Source: Podocnemis expansa
Lineage: Eukaryota; Chordata; Testudines; Podocnemididae
Assembly (NCBI GenBank): GCA_007922195.1
Contig: ML681971.1
Coordinates: 2,307,259 to 2,371,258 of the forward strand
Reading direction: 5' to 3'
Length of the DNA: 64,000 bases
The notes beneath the pieces were generated by a model. The model saw only the letters and a list, made by a program, of their open reading frames with translations. It did not search any database and was not told the origin of the DNA. The position numbers and the translations under genes were made by a program. Shown piece by piece: positions 10,087 to 20,442 of this stretch (the first letter of the stretch is position 1; each line of letters starts with the position of its first letter).

Positions 10087-11590
10087 ATGATTACTGCAAG
10101 GGCAGTGAACCCACGACCCAACCGGTCCCCAACTGCTTATACCGCTTCACGCACCACTGGGCCAACATCACATCCAACCAGTGGGTACTCAAGACGATTG
10201 TGGAAGGGTACCATATTAAATTCTTTTCAATTCCTTGGCACAGAAAACCGCCCCCTCATCCAAACCTTGGAAACCGGGAACTGTTCCACTTGCTTGAGAT
10301 TAAATGCCAAAAACTCCTCTCCCTCGGAGCCATAGAAAGGGTTCCCAAGCGGGAGTGGGGAAGAGGGTTTTACTCCCAATACTTCCTGGTCCTGAAACCC
10401 AGCGGGGACCTTCGACCCATTGTAGATCTCAGAGCCTTAAACAAACACATAAGGAGAATAAAGTTCTGCATGGTTTCCCTATCACAGATCTTCCCGTCTC
10501 TGTCTCCCGGGGATTGGTTTGCAGCCCTCAATCTAAAAGAGGCCTACTTCCACATAGCCATACAGCCCTGCCACAGGCGATTCCCAAGCTTCATGGTGGC
10601 AAAAGACCACTTCCAGTTCACCTCTCTCCCCTTCAGGCTCTCCCTGGCCTCCAGGGTGTTCACAAAGTGCATGGCACTGGTCGTGGCATACCTGCACAGA
10701 TGGGGCATAAGAATCTGCCCCATCTAGACGACTGGGTAATAGTTGGGAGATTGAGATCTCAGGTGGAGCTCCACATCAGAGCAGTAGTGAGGCTCTGCAG
10801 GTATCTGGGCCTCTGCATAAACCGAGAAAAGTCAAAACTCCGCCCCTCCCAGAGTTCATAGGGGTGCATCTGCACACTCGGAAAGGGTCAGCATTCCTGC
10901 CCCCTCAAGATTTTTGTCCATTTGCACCATCATTACGGAGCTGCAGATGTCCCACATGACTACAGCCCACCGATGCCTATAGCTCCTCGGCCACATGGCA
11001 AGTCTCCACCTCTGTGATCCAGATGGCACGCCTGAGAATGAGGCCTTTCCAGGTTTGGCTCTCCAGGGTGTTCCACATACAGAGGGATTCCCTAAACAGG
11101 GTACTGTCAGTTCCCCAGGACACTCTGGGGACACTTCAGGTTTGGAGGGATCCCTGTTTTGCCATGGGGGGCATTCCCTTCAAAGACCCCAGGCCCTCAG
11201 TGACATTAATAATGGATACCTCAGACTCAGGGGCGCCCTTATCTCTGGGTGGTCTCCACTCAAGGGCTCTGGTCTGACATGGACGTCCCTCTCCACATAA
11301 ACATGAACGAACTACGGGCCATCAGACTAGCTTGCATGACCTTCCTGGACAAGATACAGGGGAGGTCAGTCCAAATCCTCACAGACAATACCACAGCCAT
11401 GTTCTATACAAACCAGCAAAGGGGGTCTGCTCCCTGCTGCTTTGCGAGGAGGCAAACTCTGGGAGTTGGCCATAGAATACAACTTTACCCCAGTGGCTGC
11501 CCACCTACAGGGGGTGGACAACATGCTAGCAGACTTGCTCAGCAGAAAGCCTCTAGCAAACCACGAGTGGTCCCTCCACAACAGGGTGTT
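10087..11590 (+). pseudogene. DIRS copy 1 reverse transcriptase-RNase H
   Basis: RT starts after TSNQWVL at about 10170 and includes GDLRPIVDLRALNKHI, a DWFAALNLKEAYFHI block with the first catalytic Asp region, and a frameshift just before the active-site loop. At 10721-10735 the loop reads HLDDW instead of the expected YLDDW. RNase H follows: a MDTSD block near 11205, NELRAIRLACMTF at about 11305, LTDNTTAMFY near 11380, and the HLQGVDNMLADLL-type end near 11510 in a shifted frame. At least three frame changes make it non-functional. Confidence 0.8.
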
Positions 11591-12050
11591 CGCCCTCCTG
11601 ATAGACAAATGAGGACCACCCCAGGTAGACTTGTTTGCGACACAGCAGAATCACAACTGTCCCCAGTTCTGCTCCCTCAGGGACCAAGAGGAGGGGTTTC
11701 TCAACTACGCCTTCCTCATCAGCTGGTCAGGACCCCTGATGTATGCCTTCCCACCAGTTCCCCGATACAGATGGTCCTCTTGAAGATTGACATGGACGGA
11801 GCGAACATGATATTGATAGCTCCAGAATGGCCCAGACAGCATTGGTTCCCACTCCTCAGGACATGTCCATAGAGAGGCCACTCAGCCTCCCACAGTGGGT
11901 GGACTTCCTGACACAGGACTCGGGGTGCCTTCAGCACCCAGACCCGGGCCGCCTACACCTGACGGCCAGGAAAGGCTCTGCTCAGACAGGGTTAAGAACG
12001 TCCTAGTTGGTAGCAGAAGACTGTCTACCAGGTCCACATACACAGCCAAA
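11591..12050 (+). pseudogene. DIRS copy 1 RNase H-recombinase linker region
   Basis: This shares words with the corresponding part of copy 2 (about 21910-22310), such as ILIAPEWPRQHWFPLL at about 11810 and a PQWVDFL..DSG block. The segment is conserved between the two copies and lies where many DIRS elements carry a methyltransferase-like domain. I cannot recognise methyltransferase motifs here and leave its role open. Confidence 0.5.
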
Positions 12051-13545
12051 TGGAAGTGATTCTCCATTTGGGCATAGGACAAAGGTGTAGACCCTATATC
12101 AGCTCCGATACACCTAATTCTTGACTATCTATTAGACCTCAGATAAAAAGGCCTCTCTTCTTCCTCGCTGAGAGTCCATTTAGCGGCCAGCTCAGCTCTC
12201 CACCAGAAAGTAGATGGGCACTCAGTTTTTTCCCATCCTACTTCCATCAGATTCCTGAAGGGGGTGGAGAGACTTTTTCCCCAACCCCGTAAGCCCACCC
12301 CTCCTTGGGATCTGAATGTGGTGCTCCGGGCGATGACAGAGCCACCCTATGAACCCTTGGATTCAGCCACCCTGTTGGTCCTATCTTGGAAGGTGGCTTT
12401 CCTAGTAGCAATCACCTCTGCTAGAAGGGTTTCGGAGTTGAAAGCCCTCTCCTTGGAACCCCCATATACGAGATTCTACCTGGAGAAAGTGGTTTTGCAT
12501 CACTACCCCTCCTTCCTCCCTCAGGTGGCCACCCCCTTCCACCTTAACCAGGAAATCTGCCCGCCAGTTTTTTAGCCAGACCCCCAGGTTACGCAGAACC
12601 AGAGGAGGTGGCATACCTTGGGCGTGAGGAGAGCATTCCTGACCTACATCGAGCGCACCTGGCCGTTCCACAAGACCCTCCAACTATTTGTGGTGGTTGC
12701 TGAATGCGAGAGGTCTCCCAGTATACTCACAGTGTATCTCAAAATGGATTGTGAACTGCATTAAAGACTGCTACAGAAGGTCGAGCACGTCCCTTCCTGT
12801 GACTGTTAGAGCCAGAGGCGGCACTGGGGGGGCAAGGGATCCGGGGCATGGGCCCAGCCCCCACCCTTAGCAGGCAGGCCCCATCCCCAGCCAGAAGGCC
12901 CCACCCCCCCAGCCAGGGATAGGGCCGGGGGGAGCCGCGCCGCCACAGGCAGCTAGGCCGTGGCACGGCCTGGCCAGAAGTGGCCGCTGGAGATTGGGGC
13001 TGTGCCCGTGGCTGCAGGCAGCCACCCTGATCCCCAGCCAGGGACAAGGCCACCGCAGCCACCGGCAGCCAGGCCCCAGATTCCTGGAGATTGGGGGCCT
13101 GGCCACCCATGGCCAAAGGCACGGGCCTGGCCTCCAGCAGCCGCTTCTAACCCAGCCCCACGCGGCCTCCCCCTGGCCCTATCCCTGGCCAGGGGTGGGG
13201 CCTGCCACGCGGCCAGCTGGGCCCTGGATCGCCGGCCGGTGATGGGGCCACTGTGGCTGGCCGGAGATCAGGCCCCGGATCCCCAGCCCGATTGGGCCGG
13301 AGATCCAGGGCACTGGCATTAGGACCCGGGGCATGTGCCCCAGCATGCCCAACGCCAGCGACACCCCTGGTTAGAGCCCACTTTACCAGGGCCCAAGTGT
13401 CCTCAATGGCCTTCCTAGCCAAGGTCCTGATCCAAGAGATCTGCAGGGCTTCTACATGGTCATCGATACATACCTTCATGACGCACTACGCCATCGCCCA
13501 ACAGGCTAGAGATGATGCTGCTCTGGGCAGAGATGTACTCAGTGT
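12051..13545 (+). pseudogene. DIRS copy 1 tyrosine recombinase, split by a hAT
   Basis: The catalytic domain contains TSARRV (12415-12432, first catalytic Arg), then, beyond the inserted hAT (12813-13369), HFTRAQ (13379-13396, His and second Arg) and THYAIA with the nucleophilic Tyr codon TAC at 13487-13489. The four catalytic positions are thus still readable, but the frame contains a stop near 12575 and is interrupted by the 557-bp transposon. The enzyme would have integrated the circular DIRS cDNA. Confidence 0.8.
12813..13369. mobile_element. GC-rich non-autonomous hAT element, 557 bp
   Basis: The element starts CAGAGGCGGCACTGG and ends CCAGCGACACCCCTG, and is flanked by a perfect 8-bp duplication GTTAGAGC (12805-12812 and 13370-13377). 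The uninterrupted reading AGAGCCCACT in DIRS copy 2 (23071-23080) shows the empty site directly. The interior is made of degenerate GC-rich blocks (CCCCAGCCAGGGA, GGGCCTGG) and holds no transposase. The right end and the ends of the 5830-6114 element belong to one family. Confidence 0.9.
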
Positions 13546-13591
13546 GGGTAGACTGTAACTCCTCCCACCGTCCATGGATACAGATAGCAGT

Positions 13592-13690
13592 CACCTGTAA
13601 CTGAATGATGTGAGCAGCGCTTGAAGGAGAATGGTGGGTTACTTACCAGTAACCGTCCTTCTTCAAGATGGGCTGCTCACATACATTCAG
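13592..13690 (+). repeat. DIRS copy 1 internal complementary region
   Basis: The first part (CACCTGTAACTGAATGATGT and on to 13634) is the reverse complement of the outer left terminus (about 7719-7761). The second part (GGTGGGTTACTTACCAGT and on to 13690) is the reverse complement of the outer right terminus (13879-13934); the 18-base end is an exact match. This structure templates completion of both ends in DIRS replication and is diagnostic for the group. Confidence 0.85.
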
Positions 13691-13735
13691 GTCCCTCCCA
13701 CCGTGCCCGTAAACAGAGCTGGGGAAGGTATATGG

Positions 13736-13934
13736 GACTGGGAGGGTCAGGGTCACGGTCACCTATATAGCCGCGGTCGCAGCATAGAGGGGGTGTTGGC
13801 CGCTTGCCCTGACCTGACAGGCTAAGGCTGAAGACTTTCTGAGCTATCATGCGCTGTGGCACGTAGACACCTGTAACTGAAAGTATGTGAGCAGCCCATC
13901 TCAAAGAAGGACAGTTACTGGTAAGTAACCCACC
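13736..13934 (-). repeat. DIRS copy 1 right inverted terminal repeat
   Basis: It is the reverse complement of the left repeat (GACTGGGAGGGTCAGGGTCA, CTATATAGCC, CTGACCTGACAGGCTAAG, GACACCTGTAACTGAA), plus an extra outer ~45 bases ending ACTGGTAAGTAACCCACC that match the internal complementary region rather than the left end. Confidence 0.85.
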
Positions 13935-15934
13935 GATGTCTAGGGCAGAGCAGGGAACCAAGCTCAGGTTTCCCAGGACTTATGAGGTGAATGACATCGG
14001 CCTACCTATAGGGCCATAGCTCCTCCAGGGTCATGTGTTGCTGGTAGTCAGTGGTACCAGATGACATCAGAAAGCACATGATTTGGGTATGTCTGCACTC
14101 CAGTAAAAGACCCAGGACTGGCTCGGGCTGCGGGGATAGAAAATCACAGTGCAGACAGCTGGGGCCAGGCTACAGCCTTGGGTCTGAGAGGGAGAGGGTC
14201 TTAGAGCCAGGCTTCAAGCTCAAACGCCTTCACTGCTATTGTTAGCCTTACAGTCTGAGCCACAGTGCACTGGCCCAGGCTCTGAGGCTCAGGGCCATGA
14301 GGCTTATAATCACTGTGCAGATGTATCCCTGGAGTGGGGTTTAAGGAGGGACACCAGGCAAGCCTCTTGCATTTGCAAAACCCAGAAGCAAACCAACAGG
14401 CCCTACTAATGTCCCTGGTACCCAAGCACACCCAGCTGATGGCAGAATTGGCCCGAGCTCATTCGAAGGCACCCCACCCTGCCTTGTCCTCTTCAGCTGC
14501 AGATGCAGAGGCACCGGAGCCGGCTCCCTGGATGGGCTCCCACCTCGTTAAGGATGCAAATTAAGACTCAGACATCAAAAGAATTGAGTTCCACTAATCC
14601 TTTTACAAAGGTGCAAATTGCTAATCTAATTTCAGTGCAAGGCTGTCTGATTTGTTTAACAATCAATTGAATACAAAGGTATCCCTGGGGCACATCCCAG
14701 ACAAACCGCATTATTCCCGAGGGTGGCGTCTTACCAGTGTTTACGTTCCTGCCAACGTCAGCGCCCAGGCCTGGAGCCCAAGCCATTCCCAGCTGCTCTC
14801 AAGGGTGGGGTGGTGAGGAGATAGTGGGGAGCCAGCCTCTCCCCAACCGATCAACGCCTCTTCCAAAGAGGAGTTAAAGCAAGTGGAGTGGCACGACAGA
14901 TATTGGCTCAGCAATTGTCTTCGTGGATGAGCTCTTAGCGTGAGCATTTACAAGCACATTTTCGGAGCATAAAGCAGGTTTTAATGCTTTTCTTCTCCGT
15001 TTAAAGCCATCATGAATAGTAATTCTCTTCATTCCTCACTCAGAGACTGTTTGTTTATTTGTTCCCACCTTTTGAGCAATGAAAAGTGACTCAGAAAAGA
15101 AGAAAACTACAGTCACGGTTTCTGGTCCCCCTCTGGCATCTTAGCTGATGCCTAGTCCCCACCCAGACATGGTGAGACTGTGGCTTCCCTAGAGGCTGTT
15201 TCTCTGAGGCTGCCCGAGTACAGGGGCATCTTGATCGGGCTCCATCAAGATCTACACAGGGTAGACAGCCAAGGCACTGACATCTAACAGATAGGCTAGT
15301 GTTCAGCACTCTGGTCTTTCTGTGCTCCTTTCCAACATGGCTGCTGAGGCTGGAGATGATCATTATTATAGTAACACGTACATGGTACGTAAGTTCAGGG
15401 CGTCGTTGTGGTACAAAACCAGAGAAGAACTTTGCCTTAGAGGACTTACCAACTTAGCGAATCTTTGCTCTCTTCCAGCCTCGCTTCTCTGGACCCCCTC
15501 AGTCATTGTAGCTCTAGGGTGAAGGCAAATCATCTCTGCAATGTCTCTACCCTCACTCATGGCTCCCTGGTGCCCCTAGGAACACTCCCAGTTTTTACAC
15601 CGGAAGACTCCCCTTGAGCAATGGGACATGGTGGTGCTCTAGGGGAAGGAGGGCACAGCTACCAGTTCCCTGCAGGTCTGGAGCCACCCACCTCCCATTT
15701 GTTGCTGCTGGGTTTTCCTGCTGAGACACACCTGTTCTGCCACTTGAAGCAGGGTCCCACTCAGATGACAGGGCCACCCTAGATGTTCTGGGCAGAGAAC
15801 TGCCCTCCAGCCTTCATGTCCCTTTGGCAGGTCATTGAATACTTCCCTTTTAGTTAAAGGACTCTTTGCAGATCTGGGCCAGGCTCTCAAAGCACAACTT
15901 GTGGGTCAGTTCTGTGCAATGGATCAGTTTCATC
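13935..15934. other. Gene-free stretch between the DIRS copies, left part
   Basis: No exon was recognised. From about 14560 to 14720 and from 14960 to 15080 the DNA turns AT-richer with words such as CTAATCTAATTTCAG and CAATCAATTGAA, and has no repeat signature. These could be conserved non-coding elements, unverified. Confidence 0.3.
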
Positions 15935-16040
15935 AACTCCATTTCACTGATTGAGAAACTGAGACACAGAGAGAGGACGTGCTCTGCACAGTGTCCCCCA
16001 GCATACCAGTGGCAGAGCCAGCAACGGATCCCAGGACACT
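15935..16040 (-). repeat. MIR-like SINE fragment
   Basis: The plus strand reads TTGAGAAACTGAGACACAGA and continues with CAGTGGCAGAGCCAG, the reverse complement of the conserved MIR core (CTCAGTTTCTCAT and CTCTGCCACT). It is short and diverged. Confidence 0.5.
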
Positions 16041-16621
16041 AGGCCAGACAAACAGAGGCACCAGGGCAGTAGAAGTGAAGGCAGCTTTCAAAGCTATGCT
16101 GTCTGCAAATGCTCACACATCACTCGCTCCCTTCAGTGATGACATGACAGCCATCAGTCACTTGGTGAGGTCATTGGAAGAGCTGTGGTAAGGTCTGACA
16201 TAAGCTGCCAGTGAAATCCATGGCCTGCCACCAGTGCTGCAGCCCTCCAGCCTGGTCCTGTCAGCTGCCCTTCAAAGGACACACTCTCCATGAATTTGCG
16301 TTGGAGCACAGATTTGGGATGCAGAACAATGGGTGCCTATTCTGGGGGTCATGCACAGCCCCCTGGCTGATGGAGGGAGCTGCATGACCATGGGGCACAC
16401 ACACCCTGGAGTTGCAAAGATCCTGATAGACCTGAGTGTTCCCCAGCATGTGCTATTCTTGACAGCTACGTGCATTGCATGGCACCCAGCCCTGCAGTGT
16501 CTGAAAGCACAGCCCATAGATGAACACAAAGACATACTGTTGCTTAGGGAGACATTACTTCCACAAAGCTCTTGGCATCAGGACACACAGAGTGGATGGC
16601 AGAGGAGCCAGTTATCAAAGA
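16041..16621. other. Gene-free stretch
   Basis: Nothing recognisable beyond scattered short open frames without domain or splice context. Confidence 0.3.
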
Positions 16622-16914
16622 CTAGGGGTATGTCTATACTGACAGCAGCAAAATCACCGCCATCAGCCTGCCATTTCAGGAGCACTTAGCAGCAAGTCTG
16701 AATTCACTGCTGCACTCCTGGAAGTCGGTTCCATAAGTCCTGGAGGTCAGAGATGTACGGGAAAGCCGACTGCAAGGCATTTGCAGTCGGCTTTCCCACC
16801 TGTGTCCTGGTGGCTAAGAAAGTTGCTGGCATTTACACACAAGGCATTTTACATGCCTTCTGTAAATGTTGGTCGACTACTGTCGAAAACCAGTCTGAGT
16901 GTAGACTAAGGCGA
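16622..16914. mobile_element. MITE-like element with internal perfect hairpin
   Basis: The left end is AGGGGTATGTCTATACT (16624-16640) and the right end is GAGTGTAGACTAAGGCGA (16897-16914), imperfect inverted repeats around TCTAYACT. Inside, 16759-16775 and 16781-16797 form a perfect 17-bp hairpin with a 5-base loop. GTCGACTACTGTCGAAAA near 16872 also recalls the TCGA-rich interior of such elements. Superfamily not assigned. Confidence 0.5.
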
Positions 16915-17138
16915 GGTGAAATAGGTGCATTTCAGGGTATTTTCTTTTGGGCTCCGAGGAAATCCTGGCCAAGCTGAGATCCAGAGGAAGGCCCCAGTTG
17001 CCAAAGATATGTTGCTCCCAGTTAACCTCAGCCTCTTCCCATGATGCCACCCAGGGCTGTGAGGCACCTTGCTACTACCAGCCCTCAGCATGGTGCCTGG
17101 TTCAGCTGCCTGACTCCACCAGTCTCTGGCAACACCAG

Positions 17139-17311
17139 CTTCTCCTTCGAGTACTGCTCACATACATTCAGTTACAGGTGTCTATGTGACGCAGCACACT
17201 GTAGCTCGAAAAGTCTTTAGCATTAGCCTGTCAGGTCAGGGCGCATGGCCAACACCCCCTCCACACCGCGACCACGGCTATATAGGTGACCATGACCCTG
17301 ACCCTCCCAGT
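17139..17311 (+). repeat. DIRS copy 2 left inverted terminal repeat
   Basis: GCTTCTCCTTCGAGTACTGC, ATTCAGTTACAGGTGTC, CTATATAGGTGACCATGACC and ACCCTCCCAGT read as the reverse complement of 23431-23585 with mismatches. The outer ~35 bases also pair with the first part of the internal region at 23287-23330. Confidence 0.85.
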
Positions 17312-17392
17312 TCCTTTTTCCGCCATCAGTGTCGGTTTTGGATCAGCGTAAACTTGCGAAAAGCAAGTGCCTGTCTTCGCGCGAAATTCAAG

Positions 17393-17599
17393 ATGCCTTG
17401 TTTCAAACAGTGCTTAGAGTGCTGCAAGGCTTTCCCGATGGACGACCCGCACGGGAAATGTCTTGCTTGTCTGGATGAGTCCCACCTCGCAGCAGAGTGC
17501 CCCATTTGCTGGTCCTTCAAGTGGAGGACTCGGTTGGAAAGGGAGAGCCACCTCCTCTTGGTCTCGGGGAGAGGAGCCACCCCCCCCAAAACCAGCTGA
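17393..17599 (+). CDS. Candidate small Cys-rich ORF of DIRS copy 2, 68 codons
   Basis: The ATG frame at 17393 has 68 codons and ends at TGA 17597-17599. The Cys pattern C-x2-CC-x11-C-x2-C-x9-C-x2-C lies at 17411-17509, and the TGA falls 90 bases after the last Cys codon in both copies. About half of the first 47 residues are identical to the copy 1 frame. See the copy 1 entry for alternatives. Confidence 0.4.
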   Translation: MPCFKQCLECCKAFPMDDPHGKCLACLDESHLAAECPICWSFKWRTRLERESHLLLVSGRGATPPKTS

Positions 17600-19361
17600 G
17601 CCACAAGCGCTCCGCTAGAGCCCCGATCGGTCCAGGCTCAGGACACCCACCACTGATCGTCGGTACAAGGCTCAAAACCTGGACCCGCAATGGTACCATC
17701 CCAGCACCAAGCTCGTCGGTCACCAGGTAGCCTCTCTGCCACCCCGAGAAGGGTACCGGCCCAGGCAACCCTGACGGCCCACCATGGGTACCCAAACCCA
17801 ACCCCGGTGCAAAAGACAAAGAAAAGATCTAGAATGGCGCCATCCTCATTGGCACCACAGGAGTGCCTGGTACCACCTCCCATGGCACCGACGTCAAGCC
17901 TGGCACCAACATCCAGCCCAGTACCACCAGCCCCAGAACTGCCAGTCGCAGTACTGGATCTGGTACTGCCAACTGTGGAATTAACGCCAATACCGGCACC
18001 GGCTTGCAGCTCTACACCATCTTCCAACCTGGTACCAACAACCAGCCTGATGCTGGGCCCAAGCATGGCACCTCCCAGCCCGCCTCAGGTACCACAGTCC
18101 AGTATAGAGGAGCAGGAAACTCCTTTCCATTGCTCCTCGGAAGAGCTCTTGGTACCAGGCTCCTGGACATCAGGAGGAGGGTCTGCCGCATCATCCTCCG
18201 AGGACTGCTTCCTCCCTCCACAGGAGGTACACCCCAGGAAAAGACTCCATAAGAGCTCCGTATCCCTGAGTTCCAGGAGGTCAAACAGACCACGGCTACA
18301 GGGAGAGATCTCCGCTCCCCCTATGGCAATGCCACTAACGAGGTCACCTCATAACAAATGGACCCTCGACTAGCTGAAGACAGCAACCAATGACGCCTCC
18401 TCTCGTTACGCCCAGTCATCACTGCCGGAGTCCTCGGATTTTTCCAATGACGAACCTGACCCCGACTCTACACAACATAGTAGATCACGGGCTCAATCCT
18501 CCTCTTCACCTGATGAGCGCCTAATTGACATGTCCGCTGACCGCGAGGTAGATCCCGCGTCGAGCAGGACCTCCTCCGCCGTACGGCAATGAACCTAAAA
18601 TTGAAATTGGGAGTAATCCAGGAAGAGGACGACTCCCTCTTCAATGCATGCCGTAGAGCCCCACAGTGAGGGTGGCAATTCCCTTGCACTCGGAAGTATA
18701 CCGCCTTGTCCACGAATGCTGGCAAATGCCTTCCTCGATCACGCCAGTGTCCAAAGCTGCAGATAAGAAATACTACGTCTCCCCAGAGGGGTTTTCCTTC
18801 TTGTTTCATCACCCCACCCCAGGATCCCTGGTGGTTGATGCCGTAACTGAAAGGGAGAGACAGGGGCAACTGAGTTCCACGCCCAAGAACAAAGAGGCGA
18901 AGAAGCTTGATCTATTGGGGAGGAAAGTTTACTCCTCCGCTGCCCTACAGCTCCATACCTCCAACCATTCAGCCCTAATGATGCGCTACATCTTCAAACT
19001 GCGGGAGGCTATGCGGAACTGCCGCACGGCCATCTCCAAGGAGTGCCTGAGAGACTTCAAGGCAATGCTGGAGGAAGGAGAGAGGGCGTCCAGAGATGCT
19101 CTAGCAGCAGCCTGGGATGCAGTGGACACGGCTGCCCGCACTATGGCCTCCTCAGTTGTCATGCGCCACTTGGCCTGGCACCAAGGCTCTGGCCTATCCA
19201 TGCAAATACAGCATATTATTCAGGACCTCCCCTTCGAAGGTCCTGACCTCTTTGCCCCATCCACAGACACGAAGCTCCACTGTATGAAGGACTCGAGGGC
19301 CACGCTTCGATCCCAACAGCAGTTGCAGCAGCTAAAGCAGCAACTTCAACTGCAGAGCTAG
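17600..19361 (+). pseudogene. DIRS copy 2 Gag-like ORF
   Basis: A Ser/Pro/Thr-rich N-terminal stretch (17690-18373) is followed, after a frameshift, by the conserved Gag core (18666-19361) with FLFHHPTPGSLVVD, LLGRKVYSSAALQL, HSALMMRYIFKL and AARTMASSVVM, then FEGPDLFAPSTD and a Gln-rich tail (QQQLQQLKQQLQLQ). In-frame stops occur at 17654-17656 and 18371-18373. The Gln-rich tail is also present in copy 1 near 9866-9930. Confidence 0.7.
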
Positions 19362-19561
19362 TTCCCAAGATCCCTCCAGTTTCCCCAATGCCATCTTGGG
19401 GACCTGGACAAGGACAAGACCCGCTCAGGTAAAGGGGGAAAGCTCAGCGCTTCACAATTGGGAAGGCGCAGGCAGGGGCCTGACCGTTCATCCAGCTGCA
19501 AACAGCATTTTTGACAGTTCTCTTGAGGCCAGTGCACCAGGGCCCCCGTTTTCCCCCCACC

Positions 19562-20442
19562 GCCTGCGCCACTTTGCCCCCTGGTGGTCCTGTGTGACAT
19601 CCAACCAGTGGGTTCTCGACACAGTGGTGCGAGGATACCATATCCAGTTCCTAACAATCCCTCGGGACAGGAAACTGCCCCCTCATGTAACTTCAGAGAA
19701 CTGGGAACTGTCAAACAGGCTTGAGGCTGAATCTCAAGAATTCCTCTCCCTCGGGGCCATAGGAAAGGTTCCCAAATGAGAGCGAGGCAAAGGGTTCTAC
19801 TGCCGCTACTTCTTGGTCCCCAAACCCAACGGGGACTTATGGCCCATTCTAGACCTCAGAGCACTAAACAAATTCATAAAGAGAATAAAGTTCCACATGG
19901 TTTCCCTGCCCCAGATTGTTCTCTCCCTGTCCCCAGGAGACCGGTTCACAGCCCTCGACCTAAAGCATGCTTACTTTCACATAAATTTCCAAAGGGATAG
20001 TTGTGTTAGTCTAATCCAGCAAAAAAACCAAGGAGTCGGGCTCATGTGAAAAATAAATCTGTTAGTCTTAAAGTGCCACACGACTCCTTGTTTTTTTTAC
20101 TTTCACATAGCCATCCAACCCCACCACAGACGATTCCTCAGGTTTGTGGTGGCACAAAACCACTACCAATTCACCGCCCTCCCCTTCGGGCTATCGCTAG
20201 CCCGCAGGGTGTTCACAAAATGAGTGGCACCGGTCGCAGCGTTTCTACACAGGAGGGGCATAAGAATCCACCCCTACCTCGACAGTTGGCTCATAGCGGG
20301 CAAGTCAAGTCAACAGGTGCAAAACCACGTCAACCTGGTGGTGAAACTCTGCAAGTTCCTTGGCTTCTGCATAAACACAAAGAAGTCCAAGCTCAGCCCC
20401 ACTCAGGACACAGAATTCATCGGGGCACGATTAAATGCTTGA
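19562..20442 (+). pseudogene. DIRS copy 2 reverse transcriptase, split
   Basis: Readable blocks are TSNQWVLDTVV, then a TGA (19777-19779), GDLWPILDLRALNKFIK, a DRFTALDLKHAYFHI block cut by the Penelope-like insertion at 19984-20096, and PFGLSLARRVFTK followed by another stop (20220-20222). The active-site loop at 20275-20289 reads YLDSW: the second catalytic Asp is Ser (AGT). Catalysis would be lost even if the frame were intact. Confidence 0.8.
19984..20096 (-). mobile_element. 5'-inverted Penelope-like fragment inside DIRS copy 2
   Basis: A 13-bp word TTACTTTCACATA occurs on both sides (19971-19983 and 20097-20109) and is present once in the uninterrupted DIRS reading frame, so it is a target-site duplication. 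The insert has two halves in opposite orientation. On the minus strand the 3' half (ending in the GATTAGACTAACACAACTAT block next to 19984) is in normal order, while the 5' half (AGTCTTAAAGTGCCACACGA region, 20040-20096) is inverted. Inversion of the 5' part is the twin-priming outcome of target-primed reverse transcription. Confidence 0.8.

Larger units (their letters stand above)
7717..13934 (+). mobile_element. DIRS-type tyrosine-recombinase retrotransposon, copy 1
   Basis: The element has the full DIRS layout: left inverted terminal repeat (7717-7890), Gag (about 7978-9860), RT-RNase H (about 10090-11590), a downstream conserved region (11600-11980), tyrosine recombinase (about 12050-13545), internal complementary region (13592-13690) and right inverted repeat (13736-13934). 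DIRS elements replicate through a circular intermediate and integrate with a tyrosine recombinase, so they leave no target duplication; none was seen. Frameshifts, stops and a hAT insertion (12813-13369) inactivate it. It lies about 3.2 kb upstream of a second copy in the same orientation. Confidence 0.85.

Noticed and set aside
12739..13558. GC-rich open frames of up to 127 codons resembling an exon cluster
   Set aside because: They are explained by the inserted hAT element in the DIRS recombinase.
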